Assembly (NCBI RefSeq): GCF_032118995.1
Contig: NC_092660.1
Location: 1,937,501 to 2,001,500 of the forward strand
Length of the DNA: 64,000 nt
From: Asterias amurensis
Lineage: Eukaryota; Echinodermata; Asteroidea; Forcipulatida; Asteriidae
Direction: 5' to 3'
Of the stretch, positions 22,495 to 33,000 are shown one piece after another. Below the pieces are notes generated by a model. It did no database searches, was not told the DNA's origin, and saw only the letters and a list, made by a program, of their open reading frames with translations. The position numbers and the translations under genes are program-made. The number at the start of each line of letters is the position of its first letter. Position 1 is the first letter of the stretch.

Positions 22495-24760
22495 ACGAAC
22501 CCTTTACCTTTTACCAAGTTTAATCTTCAAAAGGAAAAAACGATGAACGAACCCATTACCCTTTCTTAAAAAAAAAAAATCCAAATGAAAAAGGAAAGAC
22601 GACCTGTTACCCTTTACTTGTTTTTAGTTTTTAAAAGGAAAAAACAAAAAACGGACCCATTACCCTATACCGTCTTAAATATCTTCAAAAGGAAAAAGAA
22701 AAAACGAACCTTTAACCCTTTACCGTTTTTTAATTTTTAAAGGAAAACAAAACAAAACACAAACCCATTACCCTTTATCCTTCTCAAAATCTTCAAAAGG
22801 AAAAAGAAAAAACGAACCTTTTACCTTTAACCGTTTTAAAAATCTTCAAAAGGAAAAAGAAAAAACGAACCTTTTACCCTGTACCATTTTTAAAATCTTC
22901 AAAAGGAAAAAGGAAAAACGAACCTTTTACCCTTTACCGTTTAAAAAATCTTCAAAAGGAAAAAGAAAAAACGAACCTTTTACCCTTTAACCGTTTTAAA
23001 AATCTTCAAAAGGAAAAAGGAAAAACGAACCTTTAACCCTTTACCGTTTTAAAAATCTTCAAAAGAAAAAAGAAAAAACGAACCTTTAACCCTTTACCGT
23101 TTTAAAAATCTTCAAAAGGAAAAAGAAAAAACGAACCTTAAACCCTTTACCGTTTTAAAAGTCTTCAAAAGGAAAAAGGAAAAACGAACCTTTAACCCTT
23201 TACCGTTTTAAAACCCTTCAAAACGAAAAAGAAAAAACGAACCTTTAACCCTTTAACCGTTTTAAAAATCTTCAAAAGGAAAAAGAAAAAACGAACCTTT
23301 TACCCTTTACCGTTTTAAAAATCTTCAAAAGAAAAAAGAAAAACCGAACCTTTAACCCTTTACCGTTTTAAAAATCTTCAAAAGGAAAAAGGAAAAACGA
23401 ACCTTTAACCCTTTACCGTTTTAAAAATCTTCAAAAGGAAAAAGGCAAAACGAACCTATTACCCTTTACCATTTGTTAATCTTCAAAAGGAAAAAGAAAA
23501 AACGAACCTTTTACCCTTTACCGTTTTAAAAAATCTTCAAAAGAAAAAAGAAAAAACGAACCTTTAACCCTTTACCGTTTTAAAAATCTTCAAAAGGAAA
23601 AAGAAAAAACGAACCTTTAACCCTTTACCGTTTTAAAAATCTTCAAAAGGAAATAGAAAAAACGATCCTTTTACCCTTTACCGTTTTAAAAATCTTCAAA
23701 AGGAACAAGGAAAAACGAACCCTTTACCCTTTACCGTTTTAAAAATCTTCAAAAGGAAAAAGAAAAAACGAACCTTTAACCTTTTACCATTTTAAAAATC
23801 TTCGAAAGGAAAAAGAAAAAACGAACCTTTTACCCTTTACCGTTTTAAAAAATCTTCAAAAGGAACAAGAAAAAACGAACCTTTTACCCTTTAACTGTTT
23901 TAAAAATCTTCAAAAGGAAAAAGGAAAAACGAACCTTTAACCCTTTACCGTTTTAAAAATCTTCAAAAGAAAAAAGAAAAAACGAACCTTTAACCCTTTA
24001 CCGTTTTAAAAATCTTCAAAAGGAAAAAGAAAAAACGAACCTTTTACCCTTTAACCGTTTTAAAAATCTTCAAAAGGAAAAAGGAAAAACGAACCTTTAA
24101 CCCTTTACCGTTTTAAAAATCTTCAAAAGGAAAAAGAAAAAACGAACCTTTAACCCTTTACCGTTTTAAAAATCTTCAAAAGGAAAAAGAAAAAACGAAC
24201 CTTTTACCCTTTAACCATTTTAAAAATCATTAAAACGAAAAAGAAAAAACGAACCTTTTACCCTTTACCTTTTTAAAAATCTTCAAAAGAAAAAAGAAAA
24301 AAACGAACCTTTAACCCTTTACCGTTTTAAAAATCTTCAAAAGAAAAAAGAAAAAACGAACCTTTAACCCTTTACCGTTTTAAAAATCTTCAAAAGGAAA
24401 AAGAAAAAACGAACCTTTTACCCTTTACCTTTTTAAAAATCTTCAAAAGGAAAGAGAAAAAACGAACCTTTTACCCTTTACCGTTTTAAAAATCTTCAAA
24501 AGAAAAAAGAAAAAACGAACCTTTAACCCTTTACCGTTTTAAAAATCTTCAAAAGAAAAAAGAAAAAACGAACCTTTAACCCTTTACCGTTTTAAAAAAT
24601 CTTCAAAAGGAAAAAGAAAAAACGAACCTTTTACCCTTTACCTTTTTAAAAATCTTCAAAAGGAAAGAGAAAAAACGAACCTTTTACCCTTTACCATTTT
24701 AAAAATCTTCAAAAGGAAAAAGGAAAAACGAACCTTTTACCCTTTACCTTTTTTACCATC
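22495..24760 (+). repeat. 53-bp satellite array 2
   Basis: About 42 copies of the same 53-bp unit in the same orientation as array 1. The variant CCTTTAACCCTTTACCG is more common here. One unit type seen near the right end of both arrays (GACAAAACGAACCTATTACC) also occurs internally at about 23445. The array begins about 220 bp upstream of the RING-gene ATG and stops about 400 bp before the probable 5' region of PLPPR-b. Confidence 0.95.
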
Positions 24761-25147
24761 TTTAAAAGGTTAAAGACAAAACGAACCTATTACCCTTTAC
24801 CATTTGTTAATCTTCAAAAGGAAAAAGGGAAAAACGAATGGGCGTACCCTTCCGTTCATAAAATACGTGAATGAAAAACGAAAATTAAGCCCTTTACCCT
24901 CTACCGTTTTCTTAGCCCTTTGCGTTTTTGTAATAACAAAAAGACGAGCAACTCAAATCCATTGCTAACTTTTTTTGCAAAAAAAAAAAAAGGAAAAAGG
25001 AAAAACGAAACCTTTTACCAGTTTTCTGTTTTCGTTTGAAGCGTGTAAATTCACCCAGAGTGCATTTCAATGCATAACACGTCCGGTCAATCGCAGATAA
25101 AGGTCACACGGGTCATGTACGTTCTTGACACTGACCGTGCACTGACG
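24750..25147 (+). repeat. Shared cap of satellite array 2 (segmental duplicate)
   Basis: Near-identical partner of 10400-10803, in the same orientation. Beyond the shared end the sequence runs into the probable 5' region of PLPPR-b, so this may be the ancestral location. Confidence 0.9.
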
Positions 25148-26926
25148 TGTGTGACAGCATGGAAACACAGTCAGTGTCGGATTTGAGAGTGAACTTAAAC
25201 TTTTCAGGCATGTAATTTTGTGCAAAGGGTTTCCAGTGTCTACTTCGGCAACTTCACAGACAAAATGGTGAGTTTCCCCCTTGCCCACCCACCCCAAGCA
25301 GCCTCAAGCGAGGTGCCCTTCATGCACCGACCAAATCATGGAGGAAGACATTTCCTCAATGACCAGATCTACGGTCAAGACACCAACCACTCCCTCACCG
25401 TTACACGACATTAATCAACATGTTCCCCTTTTGTCATTATGTAACTCCCCATCCCATAGCCCGGGGCCCGAAGCTGACCAAATCATCACCGAAGCCCTGT
25501 TGGGAATGATCATTATTATGTAAATAACTTTCCTTTGGCAGTTATCCAACCGTTAATATTAACATAACAATAGACGATCATTGTTGTATATTTGGCCACA
25601 GGTGGTGTTCATGTCATGGCATTTCCAGATTGCGAAGTCTGGTACTAGGGTGTGGTGGTTTAAACCTAAACCTGATAATGCTTATAGATTCAGGACATAG
25701 TATTTCCTGGTCAGTGATTTCGGTGACTCTATTCTGCTGACCAACGTCCCACAATTGCTCATAAGAAGTTGACCAGAAGTTCATGCCATCTTGGGCATCA
25801 TAAATTGGTAAGTATCTTCATCATCATCTTCATGCTTAAATTTAATCTCAGGACTGGGCTAGAAAATCAGGGGACAATCTGCTTGCTGGACTGGGTATTG
25901 ATCCATTCTTTGTTGTTTATGGCTCTTTTGTTTTCCACGGTTGTATTAATCCTAAAGGTTACAATTCAAACAGATTGTTATTTTTCAGTGATTTGGATTG
26001 TTATTTTTGTCACATGAAAGCAGATGGGATGTGAAAACTGTGTTTGTCCTAGACCTGTGCTGTGTATAAAAAACTGGATAACTTTCCGTATGGCACCACC
26101 ACTTTTTCACTCATTTTTACAAAAAGGGATATCTCATTGAGGTAAATTAGGTACTATATTATTTCATATCAAATGAAAAAGTGGTGGCACCATACGGAAA
26201 CTTTTCCAAAAAAACTGGCTCGGCCACTTACAAGTTTGGTGGTGAGGATGTGCAGGCTATAGTAGTGGTGTTTTGCCTCGCTAGCCTTCCACCTCCAACC
26301 CATGTTCGAATCCCACCGGGGGCACTATGTGGATTGAGTTTTTAGTCCCTACTTGACTGTGTGGAATGATTATTCTCTGGAATTTCCCGCCACATCTAAA
26401 ACTGAAACTACTTCATTGTCGTCTCCACTGGTATATTTGCTGATAACAGGCTTTGACTAAAATTATCATAGATATAAAGATAGAACTTGTATCTTTTGCC
26501 AAAAAGTTCCCATCTCTCTTGAAAAAATCTTGCCCTTTCAAGCCCCAGGCCTGATACTTCACGGAGGCAATTGCTGGACATTGCCTTGGTGCCCTTGAAA
26601 TGCTCCAGTAAAAGTGTAAAATTCCCTCATAGGGTGCCCTTTTACCAAGGAGAAAATGTCTTGCCCTTTCAAAAATGGAGCATACAGGCCTGGAGCCCTA
26701 TGTTGGCAGTCCCTTTCATGAGCTCTTTGTTTTGGGGTGCCAAATAAATAGGTGCTATAAAGGGTCTTTAATGTAACCTTTAAGGATAAAATATAAATAA
26801 GAGCCGATTTGGTCCCAACGTTTCAGCAGTATTATTTATGTTCATCTTCAGTAGATAAGTTCTAACTTGTCTAATGTGATTGTGCATAATATATTTTTTG
26901 ACAAATATTTTTATTTTTCATTACAG
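25140..26926 (+). promoter_or_regulatory. Probable 5' region and untranslated exon(s) of PLPPR-b
   Basis: The coding start is in an exon with a clear acceptor (TTTTCATTACAG at 26926). A donor-like ATG|GTGAGT follows AACTTCACAGACAAA at 25262, and another at GGTAAGTATC near 25806. Either could end a 5'UTR exon. No TATA box is evident. M5 occupies 26081-26213. Confidence 0.4.
26081..26213. repeat. MITE family M5
   Basis: AACTTTCCGTATGGCACCAC CACTTTTTCA and its inverted end, with GGATATCTCATTGAGGTAAATTAG between. It lies upstream of PLPPR-b coding exon 1. Confidence 0.92.
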
Positions 26927-27010
26927 ATAAAGGAGGCAATTTGGGAGTGGAATCTTGAAACACATTAGTCTCCTGGCCGCCAAGTATACCCCCCCCCCCC
27001 AAGATCCACT

Positions 27011-30000
27011 ATGAAGACACGTTACCTAACAGTGGTCAACAACGCCCTTATACCATGCTTTTTCTTCGTCGACTGTCTTCTACTAGCAGGCATTGTTGCC
27101 CTATGGTACTTCATGGTATTCTGGAATGGGGATGCATTCTTCACCAACAGTCGCTACATTCTCTGCTCTGATGTTCCTTTCTACAGTTTTCCAATCCTCG
27201 AGTCTAGAATACCAGATATAGTTGTTTATGTTCTGTGTTTTGTAATGCCTCCAGTTGTGGTAAGTACATACAGTATAGGCCTACCTAGTTATTAAGAGGG
27301 TTTTCTGTTAACACCACGTGAATGTTTCTTTTGTTCTGGAAAAAAACGATGGTAAACGACTCAACGTTTCGCTTAGTATGCTCTGATCGTCTTCATGCTC
27401 TGATCATCTTAAGCAGCATCGAGCGACAGAGTCCAGCATTCTCCTGAAGACGATCTGAGCATACTGATCGAAATGTTGAGTTTTTAACTATCAGTTCTTT
27501 TCAGAACTAACACTACTCAGAAGAGCTATTCACATGGTGCTACTGCAAATCTCTCTTGGATATACTTCCAAAGTTTCAAATCCTACTTATCTAAGTTACT
27601 ATTATAATAGATGTTAAATTTGCATCAGGGACAAAGAATATTAATTTTGGTTTAAAAAACAAAAAAACAAAAAAATTAATATTCTTTATCCCCGATGCAA
27701 ATTTTATATTATATCGTTGCCGCAACCGCTGCCAAAACATAGGATTCGAACTGCCTCTAGCTACCGGGCAACCTCGGTAGTCTAGTTGGTAAGACACTGC
27801 TCTAGAATTGCAAGGGTCGTGGGTTCGGATCTCACCCGAGTAACAAGCCTGTGATATTTTTTTCACAGGACTCTGGAAAGTACTGAGTATACAGTGCTAA
27901 CACACATCGATGTATGGGTAAAAAAAAAAAAAAAAAAAATTAATAAGTTACTATTACCAAAATTTAATCGGTATGCTCATCTTCGTCGTATAATTTTATC
28001 TCCTTTGATTTTATTGTGTTTTTTTTTCTCTTACTATCTCAAATGTTTATTAATACCGAATTGTAAATTTCCTTTATGATGACATTTTGTTTGAAAGGTT
28101 TTTATCTTGTGAACCTTTGTAATATTTTGATGTGCTATTTTTCTGTATTTAAATGTGACTATGAATTTGTTTTGTGTTTGCTCCTTTGATTTTGACAAAG
28201 GAGTTGGAACTTAATTTTGTGTTTATTACAAAGTGGTATTGTTATTAATCGGAAAACATAAGACCGCCCGACTTGTTTGGTCTGCTGGAGTTTTCTGGCC
28301 CAATGCTTATATCACTGGCATATAGGCCAAGTGCAAACTGTTCCAAACAAAAGTGTTCAATTTGAAATGTGCCTTTTGTTAATCCTTGTAATTTGCCTGG
28401 AACCGTTTGCCTTTAAATTGCATGAATTGGCTAATATGTTTTAATTGAAAAGTTTAATTCTTAATGTTTAATTATCTTTTTTATCAATATCAACCCTTGT
28501 ATATTGCATATGTTGTTTAAACTTGTTTATCGGTGTGTTTCATATCTTTCAAGGTCCTTAATGGACTTGTGCGATGTATGTTCTGTATGTATTTTTACTC
28601 TATTGTGTTTGGGTTTTTTTTATGAACACTCACTAACACAAGTTAGTGTTTACTTGACTGTGCCCCCAATTCTTAACTTCTTGTATCACTTTGTTGCTTT
28701 TGTATTTATTTTGATTGAAGAATTTGGAAATTAATGTTGTTGAATTGAATTGAATTATTTGTGCATTGTTGATTCATCAGAATTAACAAATCAAGTAAGA
28801 ATTTTCTTTATTTTAAATTTTGTCCAGATTTTGTTTGGTGAAGCTGCACTGGCCGTGTTCCAGCTACAGGGACATGAAAATCCAGTTTTTGAGAAGACGG
28901 TTGAAGCATTTGATATTCGGTTTCATCCCATTGTCAGAAGAACTCTGAGATATATTGGTAAGTATATTGAAAAGCACTGCAGACACTTTTGGTAAATGTC
29001 AAGAGAATAATGAAAGAAAAAAACACCCTTGTTGCACAAATTTGTGTGCTTTCGGATGCCTATAACAAAGGCTTCAGGTCTGAGGTCATGTAATATGAGA
29101 AATGAACTTTCTCAAAACTTATTATCTCGCAACTTTTCACAGGTTTGTCATTATGCATATGTTGAGATACACCAATCAAGAAGACTGGTCTATGATAATT
29201 ACTGAAGGTGTACAGGTCCTTTAAAGCCATTGGACACTTTTGGTAAACAGTATCGTCCAAGGCCCGCACTTCGTGTATCACAACTTATATATAAAATAAC
29301 AAACCTGTAAAAATTTAGGCTCAATCGGTCATCGGAGTCGGGAGAAAAACACGGGAAAACCCAGCCTTGCAAATGGTTAGATAGATAATTTAAAAGTAGA
29401 ATGTAATGATCCACACAAACATCCCTCAAAATTGCAGAGTTTTCTTTTTATGTCGCGAAGAAACACGGTCAGCCAAATTTTGACTCCATAAAATGGTCGA
29501 CTGTGTTAGTTCGCAACGTAAAAGGAAAACCGTGCAATTTCGAGTGATACTTGTGTGGATCATTATATTCTACATTTAAAATATCTTTCTAACCATATGC
29601 ATTTCATAACAAATTGTTTCAATTGCTTTTCAAAGACCAACTCGTCCGACCAAAGGCAACATTTCCTTTTAGCAGCTCTATGAAGTAACTTCTAACTCGA
29701 TAGTTTTTAAAGTACCTCAACTACAATTGTATAATAATAAAAAAGAATTAGGCAATCAAAAAGTGAAAAATTACCCCATCATTTGAAATTTGTTTTGAAC
29801 AGGACTTTTTGCGCTTGGTGGTTTTCTGACATGGATTCTTGTGAGGACTACACAACTTTTCCTCGGTTACCCAACTCCGTATTTCTTCAGTATGTGTGTA
29901 CTGCCCTCAACGTCATGCACTGGTATAAGTCTAGTTACGCAACTACCAGAGTGTCCCGCAGACACCAACAATTTGGCCAGGTTGGTTATCATTTTGGGGA

Positions 30001-33000
30001 AAGTAATCAAGAAGTTTTTTATGACCCCACCCCAACTTTCATTGGTCATAACCCTTGCTTTTTCGGTGTGCTTTATTGGCTTTCTTTACACTTGACTGTT
30101 TCTATCACCAGTATACTGACATTTCAATTGATGGAAGTTTGCATGAGGAAAAAGATTATTAATTGCTTTTACAATGTTCTAAGTCCCTGTTGAAAACTCA
30201 TTCGTTTAAAGCTGCTTTTTTGTAATTTGCTTATTTGTTAATTGAATCTTTCTCTTATTGTTTATTTTCTTTTAGGCGCTTCTCAAATTCCTTCTTCTTC
30301 TTCTTATTATTTTTATGTGTGTTAGCACTGGATACTCAGTACTTTCTTTAGCTCTGTGAAAAAAATCACAGGCATATTACTCGGATGGGATTCGAACCCA
30401 TGACCTTTTACAATCCTCGGGAAAGTACCGAGTAAATAGTGCTGACACACATCGGTGTATTGACCCATTTCACCTGAGGTCATTATCAGAATAATCTTGG
30501 ATGTGCCATTTTGGTGGTCAATGTCATTATTCATTGAAGTGCGCATTTTTAGGTGACGCGGCGTTTACACGTAAACCTATTGACCACCAACATGGTGAGC
30601 GTGGCATCAGTCGCGGCGTGTGACCCACGTGCAAGGGGTCACTAGGGGTAAAACCAAAATGAATACCAGTATACCTGTTTATGTTTGTTGTGTTGTCATT
30701 TATGCAACAGCCTTCGAGCAAGACCCTCTGCTGTAGGGATAAAATGTCAGGCCATAAACTATTGTTATCCTTAATCAATATTTTGAATTTGTTTTATCTA
30801 GTTGTTTTCTTCAATAATGTAGTAATTTGTTTTGGTAGATTGCATTAACTGAATTTTATTTTTAACCGGCAATTTACCATAGGTTTTAAAACATATTTAA
30901 ATACAGTAAACTAAAACTCTTTGTTCAACCCCAAAAATCATTTATAAAAAATTTACCCAGTCAGTTTCCCTTGTGGTTTATATTGATAAACTAAAACTAG
31001 TTAAAATCTGTAGAAATGTTGATGGGCTAGTAATTCATTTTGGTAGGTTGCAGTAACTAAGTTTTATTTTTTAACCAGTAATTAACAATAGGTTTAATAT
31101 TTAAATACAGTAACATAAAACTAGTTAAAAACAGTTACATAAAACTAGTTAAAAACTGTAGAAATGTTGATGTACTAATAATAAGTAGAATTACTTATTT
31201 TGTGTAGGCCTATCTTGTCTTTAATGAAAGTTTCTTTAGGTAAATATAACCCCCCTAACCAATTTTGTTGTTGTAATCCTCACTCAATTGAAAATATCTA
31301 GAAACACTAACTCTAAGTGATTTATATTTGTTTATACAGGCAATCGTTCCCATCATTGTTTGCTGCTTTGAGTTCTTACTCAGCCGTCTACACAGGAGTA
31401 AGTTGTTTATTTTATTTATATCTTAACTTGGTTTTGGTTTAAGCAGGGTAGCCCTATCAGTTTCCAATGAGCTGCTCTCTCTGGGGCCCAGGGGTCGTTT
31501 TCACAGAGATAGCCCTTGCTGGGACCTAACTGAGGACTTATAGTCCTAACTTAGGACTTAGTCCCAGGAGTTGGTAAAAACTTCAGCCTAGTCCTAAGTA
31601 ACGAGGAGTAAATCATCCAAACTCAAGATATAAGGCTAGTCAAAAATAGCCCTTAGGACTTAGTTCTAACTTAGGACTAGTCCTTGGAGTTCAGGCTAGT
31701 CCTAAATAAGGATGAGTAAATTATCCAAACTCAAGATAAGACTAGCACACCTTTGGTAGTTGTCAAAAGACCAATATTCTCACTTGGTGTATCCAGAAAC
31801 ACATGCATAAAATACTGAATCTGTGTAAAGTTGGACTCAATTGGTCATCGAAGTTGCAAGAGAATAATGAAGGAAAAAACACCCTTGTTTTATAAATTTG
31901 TGTGCTTTGAGATGCCTTTAAAAAGCTTCAGTCCTGAAGTCTTTTATTATTTTGGTGAGAACTTACCTCTTTCTCAAAAACTATGTTACTTCTGAGGGAG
32001 CTGTTCTCACAATGTTTTATACTAACAGCTCTCCATTGCTCGTTACCAAGTAAGTTTTTATGCTAACAATTATTTGGCGAATTAATCACCAATAGTGTCA
32101 TTTGTAACCCCAAATCTCTGTCTTATTCTTCTAGATCTACATCACCAGTGTGTTCGTCATCAAATCATCTAAGACCCTCAAGCCACTGATCTTCCTGGCG
32201 TGCGTTTCGTTATCCTACTTGATGGGTCTGGAACGTCTTGCGTTTCATAAGAACAGTTGGTCGGACGTCATTGCTGGATGGTTGCTGGGTGGACTTATAG
32301 CTGCCTACTTGGTAAGAATTGGAGGGTAGTAAATACTTAACAGAGTAAAAATTGGAGTAGAATTTAGAATTGATATAGTGTTGAGATGAAATAGATTTGA
32401 GTTGAATTTATGAGTGATTGGGAGTAGAATTTTAATTGAATTCATAAGTGATTTGGAGTAGAGTTATTTGGAATTGAATAGCGTTGAGATGAAGTAGAAT
32501 TTGAGTAGAGATCATAAGTGATTTGGAGCAGATTTACTTGAGTTCGATGCTCTTATCCGCTCGACCATAAAACCCCATAAAGAAGGATATTTAGTTTGGT
32601 GTTGGTGATTTTTGGTGTAGTTCGAGATGAAAATACAGCGGGTGCTGATAACAAGTAACAGTGTTTTTTTATTCTTCACTCAGTGTTTTGGTGTCTTGAA
32701 TTCCTTCCACGGGCACGTCTTTAATCTCCTTCCACGTTTTACTGATCCACCTCGTCAGAAACAGTCACAAAGCTCAAAGAGTCGTGACAGACCGATGTAC
32801 ATCGATAGAAATATGGAGGTAGGTGCAAGCCAAAAAGTTTTTAGACTTCTCCTGAACTAAAAAACTTGATGACAAGTCGTTGGTCAATGTCTATTTGTCT
32901 GCAAGCACTATTACGCGCCATCCACTCCAAAACACACATCCTGCCATTTATGCAACTAGTCACAGTGCGATTAAACATTCATGCAACAGTCGTAGGTAGC

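Noticed and set aside
27765-27845. Functional tRNA gene at the type B SINE head
   Set aside because: A and B boxes are present, but the same sequence with the same non-tRNA body occurs at five or more places in the window.
30165-30235. LINE C-terminus (LLKTHSFKAAF)
   Set aside because: A short match in one frame only, with no shared 3' end. Too little to call.
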